Source of the DNA: Flavobacteriales bacterium
Lineage (GTDB): Bacteria; Bacteroidota; Bacteroidia; Flavobacteriales; Weeksellaceae
DNA length: 64,000 bases
NCBI GenBank assembly: GCA_020635515.1
Contig: JACJZS010000002.1
Coordinates: 310,001 to 374,000, forward strand
Direction of reading: 5' to 3'
The notes under the pieces are model-generated. The model was not told the DNA's origin and ran no database searches. It saw only the letters and a program-made list of their open reading frames with translations. Shown piece after piece: positions 53,083 to 61,341 of this stretch. How positions within the stretch are numbered: the stretch's first letter is position 1; each line of letters opens with the position of its first letter. A program made the translations under genes and the position numbers.

Positions 53083-54216
53083 ATGAATAGTGTAGATAGG
53101 CAAATTATTGAACAAGATAATATTAGGGAAAAATATTTTCACGATTTAATTATCAAAAATGACAATATTAAATCCGACTTGTTGTCTATTTTAAATTTAC
53201 CAGACGATTTAACTAATTTAAATTTAATTCACGAAGACAAATATATAAATGGTATTACAGCCGATTTTACTTTTGTTTATAATAATCAAATAAGAGCGAT
53301 AATAGAATGCAAAGCAGGTGATATTGGTGTAACTGATTATGTAAGAGGTATAGGACAAGTTTTGCAATATGAATATTTTAACGAACAAAATATTTCCTCA
53401 AAAGGTATTCAATATAGTAATCCTTTTAATAGTATTTTACTAGTTCCTTCTTCTGCATTTAATAACACAAATTTCAATATTGGTAAATTTAAATATCCAA
53501 AATCAACTTATATAGTTGAGATTAACGATTCTAACAAAGTTGCAAGAAGGATTTCACAAGAAGAATTAAAAACTCTATCAACTGTTGAAAATAACTCTTT
53601 AACAAGTATTTCACAATATTATGTAAGAGATACACGACTTTTTGAAATTTATATGCTTTTGAGATATTTATGTTTTTTAAAAATCAAAAACAAAGCAAAT
53701 GTTAAAAGAACAGAAATTGAATTAGAAATTAAAAAAACAAATTCAATCAATAATAACAATTGGCGAAATGCTTGGATAAGTTTATCTTCACTTGGCTTAA
53801 TAAATTCAAACAATTTACCTACAAAATCAGGTCTTGAATTTGGAATGTTTGATTTTGAAGATTTTTTAATAATGATGTATAAATCATATATCAAACCTTA
53901 TATAGAAACTTTATTAAATTATTTTACACAAGGAAATCAAAATATTAATCAAGATTTAAAAACAATTCGTAAAGAAATTGTTTCACAATTTTCAGATAGA
54001 GATGTTTTATTTTTAACACAATCAGAAACAAGATATTTATCTTCTTGGCTTAATATTTTAAGAGATGACTTTGGTTGCATTGATTTTAAACCAAGAAATT
54101 CAAATAGAATTATTAATTACAATCCTTTGGAAATGAATGATAAATCATTAAAGGAAAATATTATAAAATACACAAAATCAAAACCATATATTAATAACTT
54201 AACAAATATTCTATAA
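53083..54216 (+). CDS. Probable type II restriction endonuclease
   Basis: 377 residues, no family name recognised. A PD-(D/E)xK-like site is visible: D61 in GITADFTFVY and E75-C-K77 in AIIECKAG. The C-terminal half contains a winged-helix-like region (KRTEIELEIKKTN; SLGLINSNNLPTKSG). Its stop overlaps the start of the cytosine methyltransferase gene by one base, the classic layout of a restriction-modification pair. The DNA is distinctly AT-rich. Recognition sequence unknown. Confidence 0.75.
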   Translation: MNSVDRQIIEQDNIREKYFHDLIIKNDNIKSDLLSILNLPDDLTNLNLIHEDKYINGITADFTFVYNNQIRAIIECKAGDIGVTDYVRGIGQVLQYEYFNEQNISSKGIQYSNPFNSILLVPSSAFNNTNFNIGKFKYPKSTYIVEINDSNKVARRISQEELKTLSTVENNSLTSISQYYVRDTRLFEIYMLLRYLCFLKIKNKANVKRTEIELEIKKTNSINNNNWRNAWISLSSLGLINSNNLPTKSGLEFGMFDFEDFLIMMYKSYIKPYIETLLNYFTQGNQNINQDLKTIRKEIVSQFSDRDVLFLTQSETRYLSSWLNILRDDFGCIDFKPRNSNRIINYNPLEMNDKSLKENIIKYTKSKPYINNLTNIL

Positions 54217-55559
54217 TGAAAAACAAACAATATACAATATTTGAAACCTTTGTTGGTGCTGGTGGTTCACATATAGGTTTTAAGAAAAATAATTTTAAAT
54301 CAGTTTATGTAAATGATAATAATATTGACTGCATAAAGACTTTATTACTAAATAATCCTGAAATTGAACAAACAGCATTTGTTGACTATAATAGTATAAT
54401 TGACATTAATGTTGATAATTTATTAAATAGAATTAAACTTGAAAAAAGAGAATTAGATGTAATGTTTGGAGGTATTGTTTGTAAAGGTTTTAGCTTGGCA
54501 GGAGAACGCTCGCCAAATGATGAAAGAAATTACTTTTATCATAAACAGTTAGAACTTGTAAACGAAACAAAACCAAAAATTAGTATTATTGAAAATGTAA
54601 AAGCATTTTTAAATGGTAAAGTATTATCAGAAGAAACTCCATTAGAAATAAAACAAAAAGTTGATTTTGTTTGGCAACAATTAGAAAACTATAAAGGACA
54701 AAAAGCTGAATTGAGAAAAAAAAATAACATTTCTAATGAATTTCTACAAAAAGGATTAATTCTAAGAAAAGAAAAAGAGGAATTACTTAAATTATTAAAT
54801 GAAAAAAAATATTTAATTTCTGTGGTTGATGATATTTATCAAATCTATGACAGAATAGGATACAACGTTTCCCATAAAATATTAAATACTGCTTGGTATG
54901 GTGCTGCAACTAAAAGAGAAAGAGTCATAATTGTTGCAACAAGAAAAGATTTACCCAATAATTTTCAATATCCAATTCCTAAATATCATTCAAATGAAAT
55001 TTCAACAAAATTAGATTTCGATAACATTAATAAAAACACCAAGTTTTTAAAACCTATTTCAATTGGTAAAGCATTAAGTAAAATTGATTACAATAATAAG
55101 AATGATATAGACAATATTCCTATGAATCATTCTAAAAAAACAATTGAAAGATTTAAATACATTAAAGCAGGAAAGAATATTCAAGAAAGAATGAACGAAC
55201 TTCCTGAAGAATTAAAAATTAGTAGTTTTTATTCGAGAGGAAATACTATGCGTTTAGATATGAACTCATTAGCACCGACACTTGTGCCAGGTCATAGTAA
55301 TTTTCCAGTACATCCAATTGAGCATAGAAGTATAACCGTTAGAGAAGCAGCTACTATCACAGGTTTCCCATTAGATTATAAATTTGCAGGAAGTCATACA
55401 AAAAGATGCGAACACGTAGGAAACGCAGTTCCTCCTCCACTAGCAGATGCAATTGCTAAAGAATGTGTGAAATATTTAGACAATCTTTATATCAATAATA
55501 AAGTTTTTATAAAAAAACAACAGCGTAATAAAAAAAATGGTTCTATTCTAATAAATTAA
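54216..55559 (+). CDS. DNA (cytosine-5-)-methyltransferase
   Basis: 447 residues with the ordered C5-MTase motifs: I FVGAGGSHIG (12-21), IV GGIVCKGFSLAG with catalytic C89, VI IENVKAF (ENV 126-128), VIII TKRERVIIVATR (about 230), IX near RSITVREAATITGFP and X GNAVPPPLADAIA. Motif IV reads V-C-K instead of the nearly invariant P-C-Q. A helical insertion of about 90 residues separates motifs VI and VIII. It would protect host DNA from the adjacent endonuclease. Confidence 0.93.
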   Translation: MKNKQYTIFETFVGAGGSHIGFKKNNFKSVYVNDNNIDCIKTLLLNNPEIEQTAFVDYNSIIDINVDNLLNRIKLEKRELDVMFGGIVCKGFSLAGERSPNDERNYFYHKQLELVNETKPKISIIENVKAFLNGKVLSEETPLEIKQKVDFVWQQLENYKGQKAELRKKNNISNEFLQKGLILRKEKEELLKLLNEKKYLISVVDDIYQIYDRIGYNVSHKILNTAWYGAATKRERVIIVATRKDLPNNFQYPIPKYHSNEISTKLDFDNINKNTKFLKPISIGKALSKIDYNNKNDIDNIPMNHSKKTIERFKYIKAGKNIQERMNELPEELKISSFYSRGNTMRLDMNSLAPTLVPGHSNFPVHPIEHRSITVREAATITGFPLDYKFAGSHTKRCEHVGNAVPPPLADAIAKECVKYLDNLYINNKVFIKKQQRNKKNGSILIN

Positions 55560-55601
55560 ACTCAAAAACATCTATACTTAACACTTTAGAATTGATAAAC
55601 C

Positions 55602-56246
55602 ATGTTACGTATTTATTTATTATCTTCTTTCCTTTTTATAGCACTTTCGTGTTCCAATGAAACAAAAAATGTGATTCTATCTGATATTGCTTTTTCACAA
55701 GATGATACAGGATATAAGAAGCAAGACTCTATTCAAAAATATTCACGAATTAAGAAAGAAATAAAAGAATTAAAAAAATATATAAGTTCAAATAAAAAAT
55801 ATAATTCAGAAATGATTTTCCTAATAGATATGAAAATCCCTTCTCAAAAATATCGTTTTTTCATCTACGACTTAAAAAATGATAGTATACAAAGAGAAAG
55901 TTTGGTTTCTCATGGTTCTGGTTCGGTAATCAGCAACTCAGATAGTTTATGCTTTTCTAATATTCCAGAATCACATCAAAGTTCTTTAGGAAAATATAAA
56001 ATAGGAAATGATTACATAGGGAATTTTGGGAAATCGTATAAGTTGCATGGTTTAGATTCTACAAATTCAAATGCTTTTAAAAGATATATTGTACTGCATA
56101 AATATTTTTGTGTTCCTAATCGAGAGCAACTTTTTCCAATTTGTACCAGTTTAGGTTGTCCTATGGTTTCCGAGGTTTTTTTTAAGGTATTAGAAAATAT
56201 AATTGACTCTTCCGAAAAGCCAATTTTGTTAAAAATTTATTATTAA
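55602..56246 (+). CDS. L,D-transpeptidase-like lipoprotein (YkuD_2 type)
   Basis: 214 residues, lipobox ALSC (Cys17). The catalytic region has FLIDMKIPSQKYRFFIYDL, SSLGKYKIG, YIVLHKYFCVP with a likely catalytic His and CTSLGCPMVS with Cys186 (S-x-G-C motif), matching the murein L,D-transpeptidase catalytic-domain family. It may cross-link or trim peptidoglycan in the periplasm. Four bases before the ferredoxin gene. Confidence 0.83.
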   Translation: MLRIYLLSSFLFIALSCSNETKNVILSDIAFSQDDTGYKKQDSIQKYSRIKKEIKELKKYISSNKKYNSEMIFLIDMKIPSQKYRFFIYDLKNDSIQRESLVSHGSGSVISNSDSLCFSNIPESHQSSLGKYKIGNDYIGNFGKSYKLHGLDSTNSNAFKRYIVLHKYFCVPNREQLFPICTSLGCPMVSEVFFKVLENIIDSSEKPILLKIYY

Positions 56247-56249
56247 AAA

Positions 56250-56480
56250 ATGGTAGTAATTACATTACAACGAGAAAAATGCATTGGTTGCAATTATTGT
56301 GCAGAGTTTTCTCCTGAATACTTTAGAATGTCAAAAAAAGATGGAAAATCTGTGCTTCTTCGTTCTACCGAAAAGAAAGGTTTTCATATTGTGAAAACTC
56401 CTCTCAACGATGCATACGAACCAAATAAAAAAGCGGCAGATGCTTGTCCTGTTAAAATAATTACGGTAAAAGATGTATAG
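56250..56480 (+). CDS. Small 4Fe-4S ferredoxin
   Basis: 76 residues. One cluster site: CIGCNYC (Cys11, 14, 17) near the N-terminus and the fourth ligand in DACPVKII (Cys66). The arrangement is that of single-cluster bacterial ferredoxins; redox partners are unknown. It overlaps the 5-formyltetrahydrofolate cyclo-ligase gene by 8 bases. Confidence 0.9.
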   Translation: MVVITLQREKCIGCNYCAEFSPEYFRMSKKDGKSVLLRSTEKKGFHIVKTPLNDAYEPNKKAADACPVKIITVKDV

Positions 56481-57054
56481 TAAAGACAAATTAAGGAATT
56501 TATACAAAAAAAAAAGAAATCAACTTTCCGAATTGGAACAAAAAAAATATTCTTTGCAGATTTTGAATCAATTCAAGAATTCTAAATTTTCTAAATTAAA
56601 TACATTTCATATTTTTCTTCCTATCACTTCTCAGAAAGAAATAAACACTTGGGAGTTTATTGATTATCTGTTAGATAAAAATAAATATATAATTATCCCC
56701 AAAGTTGATAATGATTTTCTAAAGCATTATATATACACAACAGATACTAAAGTAAAAATCAATAAATGGAATATTCCAGAACCTGTAAATGCTTTAGAAC
56801 TTAAAAATTTAAATCTTATAGATGTGGTTTTTATTCCTCTTTTAATTTCAGATAAAAATGGAAATAGAATTGGTTATGGAAAAGGGTTTTACGATAAATT
56901 CTTAGCTAAACTTCCAAGAAAAACACTAAAAATAGGAATCAATTATTTCTCTTCTTTAGAGGATTCTATTGAAGTAGAACCGCACGATATTCCACTGGAT
57001 TACTTGATTTCTCCTCTCAAAATAGAGTCATTTTCTGCAAACCCAATAAAGTAG
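56473..57054 (+). CDS. 5-formyltetrahydrofolate cyclo-ligase
   Basis: 193 residues. ATP-dependent conversion of 5-formyl-THF to 5,10-methenyl-THF. Conserved RNLYKKKRNQLS at the N-terminus, substrate loop and the C-terminal GNRIGYGKGFYDKFL (Mg-ATP binding). A run of ten A (56506-56515) covers codons 12-15. The last 55 bases overlap, tail to tail, with the gene on the other strand. Confidence 0.92.
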   Translation: MYSKDKLRNLYKKKRNQLSELEQKKYSLQILNQFKNSKFSKLNTFHIFLPITSQKEINTWEFIDYLLDKNKYIIIPKVDNDFLKHYIYTTDTKVKINKWNIPEPVNALELKNLNLIDVVFIPLLISDKNGNRIGYGKGFYDKFLAKLPRKTLKIGINYFSSLEDSIEVEPHDIPLDYLISPLKIESFSANPIK

Positions 57055-57557
57055 AATTTAAATTCTTTCACAAACTTTTCTGGATTCTTTTTGAGTATGT
57101 ATTTCACGTATTTATTTTGTTTACGAAGAAAGTTTTTTTCTTTGTTGTAATATTTAATCTGAAACTCACTAATGGTTGCAGAATCCTCCATCATAGAATC
57201 TGTATCTTGATTTACAACGTCGGTTATCTTTATATAATGTGTTTTATTCTCTTTAATTTCATTTAAAAGAGCATTTACTTGATTGCTATCTTTTTCGTAA
57301 AAATAGTTATCAATCTGAGTAGAAAGAATAGAATCCAGTTCATTATCGATATTATTATATACGTACAAAAGACCTAAATCGTATAATTCTTGAATTTTTT
57401 GTTCGGCAATTTTATTGATTGTTTGTAGTGAATCTAATGATTCATTCCTATATGTTTCCACAATTTCGGGATCATAATTTCCGTCATAAACTTCTTTTTT
57501 ACAAGAAGTTATAAAAACAATCAAACTAAGTACGTATATATATGATTTAATTTTCAT
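57000..57557 (-). CDS. Lipoprotein of unknown function
   Basis: 185 residues, lipobox ITSC (Cys19). The mature part is charged and helical (KIAEQKIQELYDLG, KNFLRKQNKYVKYILKK) with no recognised domain. Its start overlaps the stop of the upstream membrane-protein gene by 11 bases and its 3' end overlaps the convergent cyclo-ligase gene by 55 bases. The lipoprotein and membrane protein are probably one operon and may act together at the envelope. Confidence 0.72.
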   Translation of the reverse strand: MKIKSYIYVLSLIVFITSCKKEVYDGNYDPEIVETYRNESLDSLQTINKIAEQKIQELYDLGLLYVYNNIDNELDSILSTQIDNYFYEKDSNQVNALLNEIKENKTHYIKITDVVNQDTDSMMEDSATISEFQIKYYNKEKNFLRKQNKYVKYILKKNPEKFVKEFKFYFIGFAENDSILRGEIK

Positions 57558-58524
57558 CTGTTAAAATTTTAAATTTTATTTTTGTTATTTTTCCTTTATC
57601 ATTGGTTTCGCTATAAATCTGAATGTATTTTTTCAATGATTCAGTTGGCAAGGTTACCAAACCTATATATTGTTCTTTTGTTAAAACTTCAACTCCATAC
57701 ACCTCATTATCATACACTTGATAGATTAAAGCATCATTAGAAATTAATTTTCTGAGTTTACTTTGTCTATCTTTAATTTTTTGCTTAGAAGTCACATAAT
57801 AATTGAGCATCAACGCATATTCATCAGGTTCTATTTGAATAACTTCTGGTTCTTTGTATCTATTAAGAATGTATTTAAACGTAGTTTGTTTGTGAAACTT
57901 TGAGTTTACTGTCATTTCTAACGTATCATCGCTTGTGGTATAGTTAAAACAGGATTGTGCATCTGCCAAATACCTTTTTGATGATTCTCCTTTTTTATGT
58001 ACCGTTATTTCTACTTGACTAGGAATAGGAGAGTTTGCATCAGCATCATAAAAGCAGAAAGTGTAGGTATTATTATTCTTATTAATTTCTTGAATTCCGA
58101 AAATTCCTGCAACTAAAAAAATAATCCCTGCAATCCATTTCAGTATATTTTTCTGTACGGAAGATATTTTTTTCGTGTGTTTTTCTTCTAACTGTTTTTC
58201 CTCTATGATTTTATTACTTTCCTCTTCTTGTTCAGAAGGATTTTCCATTATAAAATGTTTCCACGACTTGTATCCTACGTATTCAGAAAGCAAATTAAGC
58301 ATATCTATACGCGGAAGTTTTTCAGGTTCTTGTTTAAAATAGGTATAAAACCACTTTTCACTTACATTTCCTTTTACATTTTTCAGCAAATGTTCTTGAA
58401 AATAAACAATGTATAATCCTTTCCACGTAGAAATATCCGAATTTGCTTCAGGAAAGTCTTGTAAAAACCTCTCGGAAACCTTTTTTTTAAGGATTTGAAA
58501 TTGTGTTTTTTCTTTTTTATTCAT
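57547..58524 (-). CDS. Single-span membrane protein of unknown function
   Basis: 325 residues. A cytoplasmic N-terminal domain (about 1-110; STWKGLYIVYFQEHLLKNV, SEKWFYTYFK, PRIDMLNLLSEYVGYKSW) resembles a small helical adaptor found in Flavobacteria; a membrane helix lies at about 129-147 (ILKWIAGIIFLVAGIFGI); the C-terminal part (about 150-325) is beta-rich and periplasmic. The layout recalls one-pass signal transducers, but no sigma or anti-sigma family is recognisable. First gene of a two-gene operon with the 57000 lipoprotein. Confidence 0.7.
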   Translation of the reverse strand: MNKKEKTQFQILKKKVSERFLQDFPEANSDISTWKGLYIVYFQEHLLKNVKGNVSEKWFYTYFKQEPEKLPRIDMLNLLSEYVGYKSWKHFIMENPSEQEEESNKIIEEKQLEEKHTKKISSVQKNILKWIAGIIFLVAGIFGIQEINKNNNTYTFCFYDADANSPIPSQVEITVHKKGESSKRYLADAQSCFNYTTSDDTLEMTVNSKFHKQTTFKYILNRYKEPEVIQIEPDEYALMLNYYVTSKQKIKDRQSKLRKLISNDALIYQVYDNEVYGVEVLTKEQYIGLVTLPTESLKKYIQIYSETNDKGKITKIKFKILTDEN

Positions 58525-58626
58525 TAATTAAAAATGATAACTAATTGATTTACAATACTATTTATTTGTAAATTATTTTACAAATTTATTACAACTATTT
58601 TAATTACCAAAATAAATCTTCGAGTG

Positions 58627-58634
58627 TAGTTTTG
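58627..58634 (+). promoter_or_regulatory. Candidate -7 element for the small lipoprotein
   Basis: TAGTTTTG, exact TAnnTTTG, 49 bases before the ATG. Confidence 0.42.
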
Positions 58635-58683
58635 TTACAGAAAAAATTTAGAAAAAATTATTAATCTTTAAAAAATTACTATT

Positions 58684-58899
58684 ATGAAAAAAGTATTATT
58701 AAACGTTGTTGCTATCGCTGCTTTAGTAACTGTATCTTTCACTTCTTGCGAAAAAACTGCTAAAGCTACAGAAGATGCAGGTGATACTACTGTAAATGTT
58801 ATAGAAGACGTTGTAGAAGTTGTTGATTCTGCTGTTGATTCTACTGCTAGTGCTGTTGATTCTACTGCTGCTGCAAACATCGATTCTTTAGCTAACTAA
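58684..58899 (+). CDS. Small Ala/Val/Asp-rich lipoprotein
   Basis: 71 residues, lipobox FTSC (Cys22). The mature 50 residues are low-complexity, with the repeat VDSA/VDSTASAVDSTAA, and acidic; a helical, coiled-coil-like rod is plausible. Own promoter element and strong terminator argue that it is a real, probably well-expressed gene, reminiscent of small abundant envelope lipoproteins. The reverse-strand open frame over it (58668-58880) is a shadow. Confidence 0.75.
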   Translation: MKKVLLNVVAIAALVTVSFTSCEKTAKATEDAGDTTVNVIEDVVEVVDSAVDSTASAVDSTAAANIDSLAN

Positions 58900-58923
58900 G
58901 AATACACAACGGTTAAAAACCTA

Positions 58924-58960
58924 AAACAAGCCGAAGCGTTCCGCTTCGGCTTGTTTCTTT
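58924..58960. terminator. Strong bidirectional terminator
   Basis: Perfect 15-bp stem with GC-rich centre (58924-58938 with 58942-58956), loop TTC, between convergent genes. Confidence 0.9.
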
Positions 58961-58964
58961 TGCA

Positions 58965-60452
58965 TTATTTCCATATAGAATTTATTTTTTCTACTCTTAA
59001 ATTCTCTACTTCTAAACCTTCATCTCCTTTTATATCTAACTTGGTGTATTTGTTTGTAGGAAAAATTAAATTTGTAATAGAATACTTACCATCATTTAAT
59101 AAAATCTCGCAAGAAGACTTATCTAGAACAATTTGAAATTTATGTATGTTATCATTTAAAGGGATTCTTTGAATCTCTGCACTAAACTTTTCATCGAAAT
59201 CAGTTATGCCTGATTTTCTTCTATCAAAGAAAAAGATATTATTTGTTATCCCTAAAGATATACTTTCTCCTAATTCATTAGAAAACGTAATTTCAATATC
59301 ATCTCCACCTTTAGAGTCAAATGAAATATCCGACTCCATTAGATTATGGTTCTCTTTTCTAAAAGGCAAACGTACATTTTTATACTCCTTTATTTTCGTT
59401 TTAATTTCTTGAAATTGATTCACAATATTCTGCCTTAAAAAGTAAATGTGTGCTGTATTATCATAATCCAAAAGCAATTCTCTAGGTAAAGTCATAGCAC
59501 TTCGCCAAACTTCTGTAGGTGTTTTCTGTGCATACAACCAATTGCTCATCCAAGCGATTAAAATCTTTTTATTTTCTGGAACATTAGAAAATGTAATTCC
59601 CGCATAATAATCAAATCCTAAATCCAACCAAGTAGATGCTTGTTCATTAGTAAATGTTTCTCCGTCAAAATTTCCAATAAAATAACGAGTACCAGAACCT
59701 CCATTTGGCGTATTATTTCCATGACTAATTATTAAAACCCATTTTTCCTTTCCTTGATAATTCATTTTAAACAAATCAGGACATTCCCATACGCCAAGAT
59801 TATTTAAATCATTTTTTGGTTTAAAATCACTTTTAAATTTCCAATCAATCAAATCATCTGATGCAAATATTTTAACCCGATCTCCTACCGAAAGAACCAT
59901 GTTCCATATTTTTTTATCTTCATTCCAAAATACTTTTGGATCCCTAAAATCCTTTTCATTTGAATTTGCTATTACAGGATTATTCTTATACTTTTTCCAG
60001 TTCAATCCATTATCTAAACTATACGCCAAACTCTGGACTTCTGTATTTCTATACCCTTTTATCCATAATGAATCACTATGATGTGTAAATACAGCTACCA
60101 TTGCATTCTTACCAAATCCAGCAGTATTATTTTTATCTACAATAGCACTTCCTGAAAATATTTTACCTAATGAATCAGGATAAAGAGCTATTGACTCCTC
60201 TTTCCAGTGAATTAAATCCTTACTCGTTGCATGTCCCCAGTGCATTGGACCCCAAACGGAACTATTCGGGTGATACTGATAAAACATATGATAAGTAGAG
60301 TCATAGTATACCAATCCATTTGGATCATTCATCCAATTATTTTTTGGCGTATAGTGAAACTGTGGACGAAATGGTTCTTGATAAAGCATTTCTTTCCTAT
60401 TTTGTTGCGAAAAAAGAGTACATGAAAAAAGAAATAGTAGAAATAATCTCAT
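58965..60452 (-). CDS. Exported GH32 fructan/sucrose hydrolase
   Basis: 495 residues. N-terminal export signal ending near FSQQ. The five-bladed propeller carries the GH32 catalytic set: WMNDPNG (nucleophile D43), FRDP (169-172, transition-state stabiliser) and WECPD with acid/base E223. A C-terminal beta-sandwich follows. It would release fructose from sucrose, levan or inulin outside the cytoplasm. No fructokinase, SusCD pair or sugar transporter is next to it. It follows the methyltransferase gene by 20 bases. Confidence 0.93.
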   Translation of the reverse strand: MRLFLLFLFSCTLFSQQNRKEMLYQEPFRPQFHYTPKNNWMNDPNGLVYYDSTYHMFYQYHPNSSVWGPMHWGHATSKDLIHWKEESIALYPDSLGKIFSGSAIVDKNNTAGFGKNAMVAVFTHHSDSLWIKGYRNTEVQSLAYSLDNGLNWKKYKNNPVIANSNEKDFRDPKVFWNEDKKIWNMVLSVGDRVKIFASDDLIDWKFKSDFKPKNDLNNLGVWECPDLFKMNYQGKEKWVLIISHGNNTPNGGSGTRYFIGNFDGETFTNEQASTWLDLGFDYYAGITFSNVPENKKILIAWMSNWLYAQKTPTEVWRSAMTLPRELLLDYDNTAHIYFLRQNIVNQFQEIKTKIKEYKNVRLPFRKENHNLMESDISFDSKGGDDIEITFSNELGESISLGITNNIFFFDRRKSGITDFDEKFSAEIQRIPLNDNIHKFQIVLDKSSCEILLNDGKYSITNLIFPTNKYTKLDIKGDEGLEVENLRVEKINSIWK

Positions 60453-60472
60453 AATTCTAACTTTTGAGTATG

Positions 60473-61246
60473 TTAAGTTACATTTTTTTGTCGATAAACT
60501 TCATATAAACCGATTGCAATTGCATTACTTACATTAAAGGAATCTACGGTTCCACTTATTGGTATCAGTACATTCATCTCAATTTTATCTTTCCAAAAAT
60601 CAGAAACTCCTTCGTGTTCTGTTCCAAAAATCAATCCTGATTTTGTTCTGTAATTTACTTCCCAAATTGATTTGTATTCCTCATTCATAAATGTAGAATA
60701 CAACTTAATATTTTGTTTTTTACAAAACTCATAACACTCCTCCTTACTCAACGAAAGAGTTGGAACAGAAAAAACACAACCAACACTCGAACGAATTACA
60801 TTAGGATTGTAAATATCTACTCTTTCATCACAAATTAGTACCAAATCCACCGAAAAAGCTTCACAAGTACGTAAAATAGCTCCTAAATTCCCTGGTTTTT
60901 CAACCGACTCTACGATTAAAACGGTCGAATTTTCAGATAAATCTTCTTCTAAAATATTTTCTTTTTGATGATAAACTCCAATAATTCCCTCCGTACTGCC
61001 TCGAAATGCCACTTTTTGATAAACTTGAGAACTTATATAATTTACTTCGCTAGACAAATCTAAATCGCCATTGTATATAGATTCACAAACATAAAACTCC
61101 TTTGGTTTATAATTATTATTTAATGCAAATTCATTCTCCTGAATCCCTTCTACTGTAAACAATTTGTTTTTTTTTCGTTCTCTACTTTTATCTAATAGCT
61201 TCTGTAAAAATTTTATTTTCGAATTCTGGAGAGATGTAATTATCAT
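60473..61246 (-). CDS. TrmH/SpoU-family RNA 2'-O-methyltransferase
   Basis: 257 residues. N-terminal RNA-binding domain (SLQNSKIKFLQKLLDKSRERKKNKLFTVEG-type, about 5-35) and a SPOUT knot with motif 1 VEKPGNLGAILRTCEAF, motif 2 LIFGTEHEGVSDFW and motif 3 IPISGTVDSFNVSNAIAI. It methylates a ribose in rRNA or tRNA; the target nucleotide cannot be named from sequence. Confidence 0.92.
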   Translation of the reverse strand: MIITSLQNSKIKFLQKLLDKSRERKKNKLFTVEGIQENEFALNNNYKPKEFYVCESIYNGDLDLSSEVNYISSQVYQKVAFRGSTEGIIGVYHQKENILEEDLSENSTVLIVESVEKPGNLGAILRTCEAFSVDLVLICDERVDIYNPNVIRSSVGCVFSVPTLSLSKEECYEFCKKQNIKLYSTFMNEEYKSIWEVNYRTKSGLIFGTEHEGVSDFWKDKIEMNVLIPISGTVDSFNVSNAIAIGLYEVYRQKNVT

Positions 61247-61327
61247 AAATAACGTTATTTCAGTACAAAAATCGAAATTTTATTTAAAAAATAATACTGA
61301 GTTATATTTTTTTATTTCTATAAAACG

Positions 61328-61335
61328 TACTTTTG
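61328..61335 (+). promoter_or_regulatory. Candidate -7 element for the Ig-like lipoprotein
   Basis: TACTTTTG, exact TAnnTTTG, with only 6 bases to the ATG at 61342. It covers the alternative TTG at 61333, which therefore is not the start. Confidence 0.45.
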
Positions 61336-61341
61336 CGTGAA

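Noticed and set aside
53083..55559. Restriction-modification pair as part of a prophage or integrative element
   Set aside because: No integrase, direct repeats, tRNA site or phage genes are found on either side.
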